From Rhabdornis inornatus (taxonomy: Eukaryota > Chordata > Aves > Passeriformes > Rhabdornithidae): a DNA stretch of 64,000 nucleotides. Shown one piece after another: positions 37,301 through 50,430 of the stretch (its first letter is position 1; each line of letters begins with the position of its first letter). The notes below the pieces were generated by a model. That model ran no database searches and had not been told where the DNA came from. It worked only from the letters and a program-made list of their open reading frames with translations. Location: NCBI GenBank assembly GCA_013397075.1, contig VWZS01009934.1, positions 2,880,305-2,944,304 of the forward strand, read 5' to 3'. The position numbers were made by a program, and so were the translations under genes.

Positions 37301-38504
37301 CCTAGACATAGCTGGAAACTGAACTACATCCTGAGAGTTTGACTCTGACCCAGCATGGCATTCTTTAGATTCTGAAAATCAGTATTTGGGTGGTGTTGTG
37401 AAAGCTTTGAATTCAGCATATTAAAAAAAAACCCTCAGAATCAAACTTATTAGTCAAATGCCTAAGAAATAGGATGCCAAACAACTAAATGCCCTGATAT
37501 CTTCACAGTGATGTGGCCTCATCAGAAATGCTGTTCTCAGTTTAGTCAGCCAATCCTAAGACTACTTTTAGAGTTTGTTCTAGGAAGGAGATAAATGCCT
37601 CTGGAGACACTGAAATGGCCAGTCTTGAAGATAAGGCTGTGGACTATTTGGGGTGATTCCTCTGACACAGTGGTGCATTTCCTTTGTCCCTAGCATGTTA
37701 AATATTTAGGCAATGAGTATTTCATTTCCTGAATTGCATTCATCTTGTTTAAAGATGCACTTAACTGATGTTTAATAAAATATCATGGATACTCATGAAT
37801 TTAATGAGTTGCCATGTCAGATTTCATTTAAATCCTTTGATTTTTGTCTTACATTTGTAGCCTAAAGCTCTGTTTTTCATTTTGACCAGAATTATTGCTC
37901 TAGCTATTGGCACTGGGTTCCCTGTATTTACATACCTGCAAAATAAAGATTGAGCCAAACTAAATTAAAACTTAATAATAATAAAACCTCCTTAGAAAAT
38001 GAAAACAACAACTGAACTCCATACTTCACCTCCTCAGAAATCCTAAACCACAACACATCAGCAAAAAGTACCTTTTTTGCTTTATTACTCAAGTCATGTT
38101 TATATATTTTGAGCCTGAAATGAATGGGCCCTTCTTAAATACAACATCTGTGTATTTTAAAGCAAGCTAAACCTTTCTGTGGGGTTTATGCTAAATTGAC
38201 ACCCACGGAGATTACAGTCTCCGCTTTTCATGTGGAGAGGATGTCACCCCACGTGTTTGTTTTTCTATGTGAGCATAACCCATGCTCCTGCAGTGCCTAA
38301 AATAGGTGGTTTGCTGGTGTTGATTGAAGGATAACATAGCCTGTGTTGCTGGGACTCCAGGTCTCCTGGTATTTTCATGCATGCCTCTGCACCTAAGCAG
38401 GCATGCACATTTGTGTGTGTTACATGCCATATCTGTGGCCCTGTTATCATGATCTGTGGCTGTAGGTATCCCTTAGTTATATCCACACGTGGGCTGGAGT
38501 GTCA
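34399..38504. other. Intergenic, no gene seen
   Basis: Unique, mostly AT-rich DNA between the LTR and a short CR1 end. No open frame exceeds about 75 codons and no repeat was recognised. Confidence 0.5.
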
Positions 38505-38562
38505 TACTCTGACTTGATGATCCTTGTGGGTCCCCTCCAGCTCAGAATATTTTATGATGCTA
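38505..38562 (+). mobile_element. Short CR1 3' end
   Basis: 'Gacttgatgatccttgtggg' followed by 'tcccctccagctcag' and 'aatattttatgatgct' has the layout of a CR1 3' terminus in sense orientation. Only about 58 bases are recognisable. Confidence 0.7.
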
Positions 38563-41500
38563 CATAAAGAGCAGGCACAGTACTATGTTACTTCACCAGA
38601 ACCCATGAAGCCTTTTGATAAGACAGAGCAAAACAGAAGGAGGTATGTGCTGCCTTTGCTGCTAAAGGACTTGTCATGGAACAAAATGTCTCTTTTCTTT
38701 CTATGTGGCTGACATTTTATTTTTAAAAACAGTTTATGTTTGAAAAGAATTTTTGCAACAAATTGCAAGTTTTAAAAAATGCTTGAGGTGAATATCTTTT
38801 TCGCTAGAAAAATGTTTGAGATGTGTTCCGATATTTCAAATTTCCAGGGCAGAAAAAGTTGTGGTTCTGACCTTTGAATTATGCTTTTGTTCTGTTTGGT
38901 AATGTCCCTATTTTGCAGGTCTGTATGCACAGGTATGTAATAAGAGTGGTCATCAGTACAATGTAGAATAGCACTGAGGAGCAAGAACTCCAGAGTTTAC
39001 CATGTGAAATGCCAGTCCCCAAGACTACTCTTAATTTTATACTACACAGTGTTACCGGAAAAACAGAAGCAGGCATTAGATATAGCTGTGATGAAGATGA
39101 ACAATTCATGTGAGAATGCCTTTTGGAAATTAAGTTTTGGCATTTCCAATGCTCATATTTGCCTTTATCTTAAATCATAAACCTGGATCGTGTTCTAAAT
39201 TAAATTTATAATGAGAAAGGTGTTTACTAGCTTGTGGCTGATTTAAAGTAGTGACTTTGTGAGTGTATTTTTGGTCCTTTGTATGATGCCTTTCAAGTAC
39301 TGCCTGACAGGCAAACAGCTACTGCAACCATATTCTTAAGAAGCAGAAGCTCAGGTGTGCTCTGGTCAGATAGAAGCAGCCAGTGGAATTAATTGGTGCA
39401 TGTAGTTATTCATGCCACATTCAGTGTACGATGTATTACCTTCTCTTTTTTTTTTAATTGTTGAGGTAATCTCTTGAGAAAAAAGGTCTGCTGGCACTAT
39501 TAATCTCCTGGCTAAATCAAGAGCCACGTTAAAATTGTAATCAAGTGTTTCCCCACCACCAGACTCTGTCTAACTAAGTAGCTCATGGGAGAGGTTTATT
39601 CCCCTTTTATAGTGAGTTCAAGTGAGACAAAGGATTTGTGTGGCCAAGGACTAAGTGGAAAAGGCCAAGCTAGTCTTTCTATTATTGTGCCCCTCTAAAC
39701 CAAAACCCCAAGTGGTATATAAAATATTTTCCTTCTTGAATTCCAGTAAATCACAAAGTTACTTCCCCAGTTTTCCTTTACCTCAGCACAGGGCATTTTA
39801 CTTTCAAAGCAGAAAATGTTATTTATATACTTCTGTGATTTCCTTCTCTTGCCTTTAATGCTTTCCCAGGGATTACAGAATAAGCAAACTCTACAAAAGT
39901 AGTTTGAGAAAGTTTAAAGTGCATTAAACTTCCCCTCATTTATGAAGGAGAGGTGATTGAAGTGGAAGATAGATGTGTTTGGGGTTTACTCTTTCAGGGT
40001 TGATAATGAGATTTGAAATAAGGGTAAGTACATGCTCCTTAATTAGGCACCTGTTATGTTCCATCGTGATCAGTGCTTTAAGGGACAAAAATTCCAAGTG
40101 GCAGTGACATTTTGCACAATTTTGAAAAGAACATTTTTGCTCACCCTTTGCTTAAGAAATACAATGAGGCTGGCTTTAGTTTGCTAATAAATATTCTAAA
40201 ATCAGTTTGGGAAAAGTTATTCCATGAGGTAAAGATCCTGTTTGAAGTGGAAGCTGTTCATCTGAAGAAACATCCGTCACAAGACAAGAAAAGAATGATT
40301 TCTTTGTGACTGGGAAATCAATGAGACATCTGTTTTAATGTACAGGCCAGAAATAATGCAGTGAGCTCAAAAGGGAATCATAAAGAAGGCTGCTTTTTGT
40401 CTCTTCTCTCCATAGTCTGTAGGATGGGATTCAGCACAGTATTTTGCATTAGCAGGACTTCTTGAGTTTGTGTCCTTAACTAAGTGGTTGAAGTAGACTT
40501 TTTAAGGACACTGACGTTTAGGGATATATGAGCTACTGGGGATTTGTGTTTAATGACCTCATAAAAGAACTCCATTCGGGTCTTGATTTTGTCCCTGTTT
40601 CCCAGACACAGATTGCTCAGGGGGCTGATCCTGCCCTGTTCTTGGTGGGGAGCAGGAGCTGGAGGCTGTACAGTCTCTGGGATGCTTGGCAGGAGGTCAA
40701 AGCATCGACTCACCATGGCTTGCTCTTCCTGTAAATACTGTGCCTGGACTGCAGGCTCCCCATTTGGAGGGGCAGTGGGACATGTGCAGACATCACTGCA
40801 TGTGGTATGATTGTGTCCATTTGTCCTGCTTGCTTTCTTTCTCTCCTCTAGAGCCCCTGTAAAATTTGTTGGGTCCCTGTTGTCTGTCTTTCAAGTGCAT
40901 ATGCAATGGGTTCAGGTTTTTCCTTGCAGGCTCTTTTTTGCAGTCTCTTCAGCTTCCCTAAATAGTAGTGGTGTGGGAAGCAGCCAAAAAAAAGAGTTAC
41001 AACCACTATACATCTGTGGGAAGGACCCTCCCCACAAAACTCAGATGCCCTGAATGAGACCTAACCCATAATTTGTAAGGTTTTTTGAGGATGAGAAGAA
41101 ACGAAACACTGAGGACTTGATTACCCCAAGGCACATTGGATTTGTAGTGTTTTATAGTTCCCTGGTGTGCACATACTGTATAAGATATGAGACCAAGAGG
41201 AACCCCCAGGCATTAGGTAATGGGTTTGTTAGAATCCCACTGGTATCTGTAGTGTGGAGTCTCCTTATGGCAAAACTGGGCTTGCAGATGTCTGTTTCCA
41301 AAGGGAGGAGAGAATAGCAAGAGGATATGCAGCTCTGGCAATGTTTGAAATGTGAGACCAATGGTCACCCTGGAAACAGCATGTTGAAAGTCTGCAAAAC
41401 CTCCTGGCAGCGTGTGGGTGGAGTAAAAAAAGTCCTTGGGTTTGTGTGTGCAATTCCAACAAGTTGTGCTCGGCAGGAGGGAAAACAGCTACTGCAGTGA

Positions 41501-42239
41501 CACATGCATACGTTCTCTGGGGAGCCATCTTATCACCCCTTCACATAGAAAGCTGCTAAAAATGATGATGCTTAGGACATGCTTTCCCTTGGGAAGTGTC
41601 AATGAAATGAATGCATTTTTTGTTTCTGACAGCACAGTCCCATGGAAAAAAGTCTGTGGAGAGATGCACAGAACAATAAAACAAAATTGTCAAAGGTGGG
41701 AGAGCTGTGCCCTACCAAAGGCAGCAAAAAAGCCATGCTCTTCCCACTGAAGAAGATGTTTGCATTGCAAATTCCAGCCTGGCTGGTGACAGAACAGGGT
41801 CCCAATCCTCCTTATTCCCTGATGTCATGTATGGAGGAATGAGGCAATCTGACATTTATGGATTGATTGTGGATGCAGACCCATGGGAGTCTCTCCATGC
41901 GCAGGAGTGGCACAGCATTCCTCATGTACACACAGCTCAGTGGCCTGGCTTCTGCTCCCCATGGGACAGCTGCTGGTGCACTCTTTAGGCTTCAGCGAGA
42001 TGTAGTTCAGTGGTTTCCTGAACTAGCAATGGGTGTCTTGACATCTGACAGCTCATGAAAGACTTTCTTTCTATGAATTGGTCAAATAATGTCTTTTAAC
42101 AATGTGAATTTTGACATTCACAATGCTGTCTGACAATGATTCCTCATTTTAAGCATACTGTGCTTTGAAATATAGCCTTCCTTTATTTACTTTGACATTA
42201 CCACCTGGAAACTTCTTTTGACGCTTTTATTTCCTGTAT
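38563..42239. other. Intergenic, no gene seen
   Basis: Unique sequence with a slightly GC-richer part around 40540-42050 that holds several overlapping short frames of up to 104 codons (41436-41750). None shows a recognisable domain. Confidence 0.5.
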
Positions 42240-42725
42240 CATTTGGTACATTGAAGTCTTTGTTCTTCCTTCTCACTCACAAAGTGAAGAATCCTAGTTT
42301 TCCAGATAAATTTTTTTACAGAAGTTGCGTCATTATTTTTGTCATCCTTACTTGTCTTTTGATGTGCATTTGCTAACTATGGTATATCTATTTGGTGATG
42401 GTGGAATGAAAACCACATTCAGTATTCAGCAGATAGGTGCACATAGGCTAATGCAATTGTTTTGATGTCTACTCCTTACCTGACAAATTCTGGCATTTGA
42501 TTTGCTTTTTTGATGGTTATGGGGTAGTCATGTAAATGGAATTACCAGTATGATCCTAAATCTTGTTTCTGAGGGGCAATGGTGAAGTTTAAGATAGGAG
42601 TTGCTTAGAACATACACTTTAATTTACACTGAACTTCATTTGGCATTCTGCCTTTGGTGGGACACTTTCTGGACATCCAAAATTACCAGATCCATTTGAT
42701 CTCCTCTGTTCCACACTTGCCGAAT
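42240..42725 (-). mobile_element. Ancient CR1/L3-like LINE relic
   Basis: In reverse-complement order the plus strand shows weak but consistently ordered similarity to the old CR1 ORF2 3' region. The landmarks are 'aatcctagttttccag', 'cattatttttgtcatcctt', 'acattcagtattcagcagataggtg', 'aaattctggcatttgatttgctttttt' and 'tttaatttacactgaacttcatttggcattctg'. This is the segment just upstream in the element of the part preserved at 16816-17560. The copy is heavily diverged with no open frame. Confidence 0.55.
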
Positions 42726-43976
42726 CCTTCCAGGAGCTGCATTAGCACAGTGATGTGACTTCCATCTACAAAAGCTGAAATGGAGTCTTCCTAGCACATT
42801 GGATTTATTCCTGTGCCTTCCTAATAATATAATTTCGAATAATTTTTATCCATTTACATGTGCTGCTGTGCAAAGGAAGTTTCCCCAGCATTAAAACAGT
42901 GACTTTCCAGGACTGGTAACAGGAAACTCTATGGATGACATGGGAATCACACTATTCAAAGGAAGCTGCTGAATTTTTATGTGTGTAAAGCCAATCATAT
43001 TTTTCCACTTTTTAGTCTTCGTTCACCATTGCTATTAGATGGAGTGTGGGTGGACCTTACTATAATTTTCCTATTTTTGTTTTATTGACAAACAGCCGTG
43101 CTGGAGCAAGCACTGAAGATTGCAGTCCTGTGTGTGTTACTTGGAAATACATCCCATGAAGATTTTCTTTTTCTCCTCTTTAGTCTTTAACAGAAGTAGA
43201 GACTGGAAATGAGGCCAGTGCTGAAATATTAGCTGAAAAATGAAAGACGTGAGGGGAGATTTAAGTCTTGCAGAACGAACTTGCAATTTCTAATGTTCAC
43301 TGGGTTGTTTCATGCAGGGATTTAGTAAAGAAACAGAAAAAACATACCCCTCTAGAAAATTAAAACCGGTTACTGTTTCTTGTTTCACTATTTGTATTCC
43401 CTGTGATGATTAAAAAGTAGCATCTTGCCTTGATTTGCCATCTTTTTGGAAAAAAAGAGGTTTAACCGAAGAATTTTCCCAGACTTGTGGACTCCCTTAA
43501 AACATAATCTTTATCTGGCTTTGCTTTTTCCACAGACCTGGATAAAATATAAACTACACTAAGAAGAGTCTGTTTATTTGGTACCTCAGAGACTTCTTTG
43601 ACATGTGTGAAAATGACCTCTGTGCCAAGGATGCACAAGCCTATGTGGAGATGAAATAAGCAGGAAAAAAAGTAATCTGAGTGCTTTAAACCAGTGAGAA
43701 AGAATGATGTGCACAGCAACATTAGCACTGTGTTTGATATATCAGCTTGTGCTCTGAACATTACAGAATAGGTGAAATGCAATTTATTTTCCTGTTATTT
43801 GTCCTTTATTTCTTAGTGAATCTGTCAGCTAGGAAAGACAGAATAAATCTGATATTAAATTTACGATGCATGGAAACCACTCCCTTTCACACTTTATGGA
43901 AATATATATATCAAGGCTTTCTTTTATTTATGCATACAACTAATCCCACTGAATTCCAAATACTCTGTGTGAGTAA

Positions 43977-43978
<2 letters not shown>
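42726..43978. other. Intergenic, no gene seen
   Basis: Unique AT-rich sequence. A 106-codon minus-strand frame (43462-43782) has no family resemblance and is treated as chance. Confidence 0.5.

Positions 43979-44018
<40 letters not shown>
43979..44018. repeat. (AT)20 microsatellite
   Basis: Twenty perfect AT units. The tract is self-complementary, can extrude as a cruciform, and is likely to be length-polymorphic. Confidence 0.95.
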
Positions 44019-44023
<5 letters not shown>

Positions 44024-45121
44024 TTTGCAAAATCCAGACTTAAGGGCTAACTTTGTTCTGTGGAACCTTGTATTTTTTTATGTGTCCTGTTTGTGTTGTT
44101 TCTTTTTGTTTAACAAATCATATTTTATTATTTATATTCTGAGAGGGACTGTATTTGCATTCCCCCACAGCACATTTTATTGACTGTGGTGATTGTTTTA
44201 AGTAAAGCGTACATTCCCTTATTTTTCTATGGAATATGGCTTAGCTGGAGCATCTGGTTTCAAGTGAAGTGTTTTCCTACCTACTTTCCCATCTGAGCGG
44301 ACCAAGGTGTAATAAAAGCTGGACTCAATCATACAAGGAGTCAAAGCCTTGAAGAGGACAAAAGTTGTGGCTTTTGACCATAGAGTTCTTTGTTTAGGCC
44401 TTGGTTGTGTCTGAAAACCTTCGATCTGAGGTGAATCTGAAGTAGTTTTGAGTACAGGTTTGGGTGACTTTGATTAGATGTCTGTAACTGTCTCTAAGCC
44501 AGTAGATTTTGATCCCTGCTCAAAATAGGGGGGATTTATCTACATCTAGTTCAAACATGGTACTTCTGCATGCACTGTGTTTTACTTGACAACACAAACC
44601 CCATGGGAAAAAAGTAAAGATAAACTTTAGTTTGATTTTTCTCAGGGTTTCTTGGCAGAGACCTCAGAAAGGAATTCTTTCTACAGAAATGTTCTCACCT
44701 GCCTCCCTGATTTACAGGGTAAATAGGATGTGTGAGCTCTGTGGAGAGTACAAGATCTTCATATTTGCTGATGGAGTGTTTCACTAGGATTGTGGTGGCA
44801 TCCTTTTTAATATGACAATGAACTCTTTATTCAATAGGAAAGTTTTACAGAATCAAGCAGCAGTTAAACTAGTGGGATTCTGCTGAAATGTTTTTGCATT
44901 CAAATTTAGAAAAACAGTAGAAAAACCCCCACTCTAACTGTAAAAACAAAGACATGAAAGGAACTTACAGTAAGATTCACTTTCTGGATTAATCTTTCTA
45001 TGCTTTTAGAATCATTTAGCATCCTTTACAGTAAGAATAAGTCAATTTTCTGATATAATCTGTGTAAGGGTATGCAGCTTCTTGGTTTTGAAACCTCAGT
45101 GTTTTGGTTGAACACCTACAG
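44019..45121. other. Intergenic, nothing recognisable
   Basis: Unique AT-rich sequence between the AT microsatellite and a CR1 fragment. Confidence 0.55.
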
Positions 45122-45420
45122 AAACAGAATCACAAAATGCTGGTGTTGGAAGGGCCCTTTGAAGATCATCCAGTCCAACCTCCTTGCTGTGGGTAGGAAC
45201 ACCTTTCACTTGATCAGGATGTTCAAGGTTGCTCCTTGAACGCTTCCAGTGGTGGGACATCCACAACTTCTCTGAGCTAGCGGTTCCAGGGTCTCAACAC
45301 CCTCATAATAAAGAATTTCTTCCTTACATTGAATGCAAATCTACCTTCTTCTAGTTTAAAACCATTACCCCTTGTCCTGTCATTAGAGAGGCTCTCCATC
45401 TTTCTTGAAAGGCTGCAACA
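45122..45420 (-). mobile_element. 5'-truncated CR1 LINE, 3' end at left
   Basis: The left end has the CR1 3' terminus in reverse complement (ACAGAATCACAAAATG, then 'ttggaagggccctttgaagatcatccagtccaacc'). On the minus strand an open frame preserves the ORF2 C-terminus: NDRTRGNGFKLEEGRFAF and then VRKKFF...WNR, ending at about 45277. Similarity stops near 45420, so only the last ~300 bases of the element are present. It is the best-preserved CR1 reading frame in the window but lacks the reverse-transcriptase domain. Confidence 0.88.
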
Positions 45421-47639
45421 ATTGGTTCCTCTGTACCCATATCCAAACTTTACATGTTGTTTATAATCTTTCCTTCTGTGGGAGTAGCTGTTTTCCCTGC
45501 TCCAGACTTTGCTGTCAGAAGTGCCATGTGCACAGTGAGGTGTGGTGCCACATGCTCCACAAACACCACGGAAGAGACTAGGTGCATTATCCTCCACTAG
45601 TTGTCATCTCTCTTGGATGCCAGCCCGTGCACATAGCATGACAGCACTTTCCAAGTTCTCAACTGGATCCTGGTATAGGGGTTTGTTTTCAACCCATGTG
45701 TTTATTTGTAGGAGTGGAATCTCCTAAGTAGCTTTCTAGTGATTTCTTCTGGCCTTTGTTGGATAGAAAAACATTTGCAACAAATGAACTTTTACTCTTG
45801 GAAAACATACATTTTGCCATCTTCAGTCTATCCTATTCTTGCCTTGCACACCGCTCTGACTCTATAGGGAAGAGGTCTTTCAGTAGGTAGAAAAAAAATA
45901 TTAATAAATGAATGATCTATAAATAAACAAATGGGGACTGCCTAAAGAGGAGTGAAGTTGTTTAAATTAGTAGATCACCAAAGTAGCAGAATTGTTTCTG
46001 GGAATAACCCCCTATTACAAAACACTTAACTTTTTCCACATTTCAACTTCTGGGTACAATTGTCCTTTAACACAAATTTTAGTCCAGAATACAGCATGAA
46101 CTCATGTGGCTTCATCTCAAGTGCTGTGGAATTCAATTGCTTCATGATTTTTCTTTTTGCAAATTGTTATTTCTTACCATGTGGGCACTATAGAAAGCAT
46201 TTCAAATTTATGTATTCAAATTGAAATAAAAAAGTGGAAAATTCCTCCCAGCAGCGACTCGCACTGGGGCTTCACAGAGAAAGTCTTGATCATGTTGAAT
46301 TAATGTCTTGTGGATTTAAAAAAAAATTAATTCAGGTGGCTGACCTAGTATGTATATAATTCTGGCTGAAGTTAGTCACTTTGAAAGATTAGTGATTATA
46401 TAGTCGAGCCTGCAGGTCTCAAGAAAAATTCTTGGCATGAAATGCAGAAAAACAACTTTATAGATTACATGTCTCCCTTACACATACTGTACCACATAAA
46501 AAAAATCAATTCTGTACCTATTAATTTGTCCTGAAGTAGGCCTCAGTTTGGCAGCTTACCCCATCTAATTTGCCAGCTTTATAACATGCTGGGTTTAGTT
46601 ATTTTCTCAGTGGTGAGGATGCCTATTTATCAGGAGGAATAGAAAAGTACTGGACTAGAGTAGACTTTCTGCATCCGTTGCCTCTTGTAATCAATTATTA
46701 ACAAGTTTGGGTTTATGGTCAGGCTACTGTTTCTCTGTTTTAGAAAAATACTTCTAATTTACAGCTAAGATGTATTAGTGATTATTTAGACCTTTTGCTG
46801 TTATGCTGATCTTTTCTGGCAGCGTAAGTAACTTTTATCAGTATCTGCATTTGGTGTTCCCTTCTGTTTGTTACAGATAGCATTCTATCTGCTTTCAACC
46901 TCCTTTTTGTAGGATGTGTAAGTCAAACTGGTTTAGCTTCATCCATTTTAGGAATCCACACCTGTTTCAGTTTGTGTTTTCATGCATGACTGGGTCTGTA
47001 TGATATTATAGAGGTGGTTTCATTAAAGTGTTTTATAATGAAATCTGTATTCCTGCTGAATAGGAAAATAATTTTATCTCCATATATATCAGGACCACAT
47101 TTTTCTTTTACAGTGACATCATAGGTGTGGTTCTTGCTCTTCCTGTTACTGATTGACTCATTGTTTTTTCTGCTCCTCATCAAACTAGTGAAGTCCCAGA
47201 CCATGACAAAAAAAATCCTGGAGATTTCTAGCTCCCTGACCTTATGCTTGGCACTGCTGAATGCTGACTGATTTCCAGAGCTCCATGCCTCAAGGTCATC
47301 TGGTTCTTCTCAATGTCCAGACAGAGAAAAACTGAGAAATTCCTTCCCTGTGTCCTGTCCCCCAATCCCAAAAAAGTGCCATCCCCTTCAGGGCTGAGTA
47401 TCCAGTGGACTTGCCCTTACCGCCAGTGGCAACTTCCAGCACCCGCCAGGACACACATTACCTACTGAAATGTGTGTACTGCGGGAGGTCCACAAGTCAG
47501 TTTGTAGGTAACCCACTGTATGACACTCTGTTCTCTTGATTCTGACTATGATTTTTAAGTCAGGGCATGAGCAAAAATATATAGTTTCTTGAAGAACTCC
47601 AAGGAAACCTCCCCCCTCAGACCAATTGTTTTGCTGTCA
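45421..47639. other. Intergenic, nothing recognisable
   Basis: Unique AT-rich sequence. No open frame longer than about 75 codons apart from the CR1-derived one running in from the left. Confidence 0.55.
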
Positions 47640-47865
47640 ACACATCCTTCTCTGTCATTACTTTGTTACCATCTTACAATTGTTGAATTCAATTACCATT
47701 TTCTACATCATAGTCTTTTCCCATATGACACTGTAGAAAGAACTTTAATGAAGTCCAGATATAGGAAAACTGGTTCATTTATCTTGTCTGAAAACCTATT
47801 ATTCTGGAAAGTCCAACTCTTGGTAAACCCATCTTACTTTATACCCCCAGTTTTCCTCTTTCTTC
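47640..47865 (-). mobile_element. CR1 reverse-transcriptase relic (motif A region)
   Basis: The minus strand across 47765-47723 translates to YLDFIKVLSTVSY. This aligns with the conserved CR1 reverse-transcriptase stretch containing the catalytic aspartate of motif A (YLDFSKAFDTV type). Upstream on the same strand (about 47845-47780) is a degraded match to the preceding 'GFTKGKS' region, and downstream the sequence remains weakly CR1-like to about 47640. In-frame stops and frameshifts show a dead copy. It is one of the few places in the window where a LINE catalytic core, rather than a 3' end, is left. Confidence 0.55.
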
Positions 47866-49895
47866 TGTGCCTTTAATGTCTGTGTTGACTTCAAAGTGCA
47901 TTTTAAAACTGTGGATGAAGATCTGCAGTTAAATGGCTATTAATTATAAAATTTATTATTTCTCTTTTCTTATAGACCAAGTTTTCTTTGTCTGGTATTT
48001 GCCAAAAAGGCAAATATATGCCTTAGTACACTTTGTTTGAATTAGATGGCAAACAGAACAAAATAGCAAATAACCACAGAATCTCAAAGCAGAATAATCC
48101 TGCCCCAGTGCAGAAACCACGAATAAACAAATGAATTCTGGTCTTAGGAGGGGACTTAGAGAGGCTCACGACACTGACTATTCCTATAATAATCCATATG
48201 CAGGCATATACTTATTAAATTGAGGCCTAAAAACTCTCTAATTCTGTGCACAGCTTATATGATAAAATAAAGAGTGAATAGGAAGACGTTGTTTGTGGAG
48301 CCTGGGAGATGACATCCTTCAGCAAACTTCCTGCTGATATCAGTGAAGTTGAGTGTGACACAGCTCACAAAGCACTCATCAACCCTGAGGAGCTGTTATC
48401 TGTGTAGCCAGGAGATCTGTGTGTCCTCTTGTACGTTCCTTTAATATTCCCACCCACTTGGAGCCCATTAGTCTTTTTCAGTCAAACTTGGAAAGGCAGT
48501 AGTAATCAGAAAGCTTTTACAACTCTTAAAGTTTAAACAGATGGAGGAGAGAGAAATGTTAACTTTAAACTTAGAGAAGCCAGAGTATAAGCACTGGTAG
48601 CATAGGCAAAGATGTCTTAAATCCCCCCACACTGGGAAGAGTTTCAAGAGGACCTTGAATGCGGACAAGGAGGAACCAAAAAGTGAGCTCATGTATCATT
48701 AGTCTAGTTTAAAACTGCTGACAGGGCCTGACTTTGGCTTTTAGCTTTGGGCATTCCCTGTCCTGTACAGATACCTCCTGTCAAGTGACCATGTTTGAGA
48801 AAGACCCTATTCAGAGTCATGGGATCGCAGGCTTCTGCACAGTAAGTGTCTCAAGTTTTTCTGACATGGCTGAGAGCAACAGCTTTGATGGTAGCTGATC
48901 TATGATTAAAAACAAAAAGATCCTTCTATGTCTGTCGTATCTGTCTTTGACATGGTCCAGATAATTCAAGTGGTTAATTTAATTCTGCTGTTTTTCCATG
49001 TGCAGCTATGTGCTAGAACACTTGTCTCAGGGATAAAATCATTAATGCCTTTGTCTTTATCAGCTGCTTGGTTTTCCTCTGTGCTTGAGTGGTCATACTG
49101 ACAACAGATTATGGGGTCAAATTTTCTGATTTTTTACTGCTTCAGGATTAGAATATGCAAGACATTTAGAAAAAAAAATAAAAGAAGCTTTTCTTTGTTT
49201 TAATCTAGAGATAGGATTTTTCTTTTCTCATTCTTCCTGAAGATGGATAGATTTTCCACCTCTGTTATCCCTGTGAATGGCAGAGAGACTTATTATTGAG
49301 CATTTAATATCTTCTTTTCCTACCTAGCATGTCATAATCCATGTTCTCAGACGTTTGTCAGGAGTGTGGGTTGGTCAAACAGGCCAGCTATCAATAAACT
49401 TCTTATCTTCCTTCTCATTCATTTTTCTTCATTTGTGTTTTGCTTAAATTTTTCCTTATTGTAGTCAAAAACTTTGTAATAACTGTGACTTGTGCCTGAG
49501 AGATCTCTGCCATTACTTTTGAATGAGTAAGTCTGTAGAACTGTAGTTCTGATTGGAGGAAGGAAAGTAAAGGAGTGATTGGGTTAACCAAGGGGATGCT
49601 TGGAGAATGGGTTTAGAGAAATGGCCTGAGGAAATGGGATTGAATTCATTAGTTTCAAGTTCAATTCAGTAGTATTTGCTATTATAAATCTGGGGTAGTA
49701 TAGTTAAGCAAGGGCTACACAAACGGGAAAAAACATCAGTTCTTGCTGAAAAGTATCTAAGGATTGTTTTGTATGATGATTTGAATAGAAAGTTGTGATT
49801 GCCATGTGTTTTCAAAAAAATATGTACTTTGATTTGTAAACTAGATTTTGCCTGCAAGATGTGTGAATAAAGGTCTTGCTCTATACCAAAATGGG
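47866..49895. other. Intergenic, nothing recognisable
   Basis: Unique AT-rich sequence with only short random open frames. Confidence 0.55.
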
Positions 49896-50430
49896 TAGGA
49901 TGCAGCTGGAGTACAGTATCTAGCTGGGGGCATTTCAACCAAATAAAAATGACAGGGGTTCAGAAAAATATTTAAAAATATATTTAAATGGCTGAACTAA
50001 GAGAAATACTATAATATAGGAACCAAAAAAAAACCCCAAAAAACAACCAACCAAAAACCCAAAAAAGCCCATTTGAATACTGAGGTTACTTAGCTTAAGG
50101 AAATGGAGACTGAGGGGAGTTGGGATTACAGTTTCCAAGTGTTGACTCGTGCAAAAGAAAAAGGAGTAACTCTTTCTCCAGGTCTCCTGTGAATAAGGGT
50201 GATCTTCAAAGGTTTCAAAACTGCAGCAAAAAGGTGCAGGGAAGATACTAGAAAAAACTTATTGCAGAAAGGACAGTGGAGTACTAGAAATAATTGGCTA
50301 GGGAGCTCTAGGCTGAAGCCTGGAGCAAGAATAGCTGAGACAAACATGAGTAAGGAATGGCAGTGAGAGGGTCTTGGGGACAGAAGGTGAACCTGATTAT
50401 CCCCTGAGTTCCCTTTTGGGACTGTTTTCT
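49896..50430 (+). mobile_element. Ancient CR1/L3-like LINE relic, sense orientation
   Basis: In order on the plus strand are 'atgcagctggagtacagtatctagct' (the LEY-type region of ORF2), 'gcttaaggaaatggagactgaggggag', 'aaactgcagcaaaaaggtgcaggg', 'actagaaaaaactt', 'tagaaataattggctaggga', 'agctgagacaaac' and 'gattatcccctgagttccctt' (the 3' UTR end). This is the 3' half of an old CR1, strongly diverged and without an open frame. An A/C-rich tract (about 50026-50068) interrupts it. Confidence 0.7.
50026..50068. repeat. A/C-rich low-complexity tract inside a CR1 relic
   Basis: Runs of A with CC or CCC interruptions (AACCCC, CAACCAACC, AACCC) similar in kind to the longer tract at 22827. It lies between two CR1-like segments and probably expanded or inserted after the element died. 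Confidence 0.7.
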
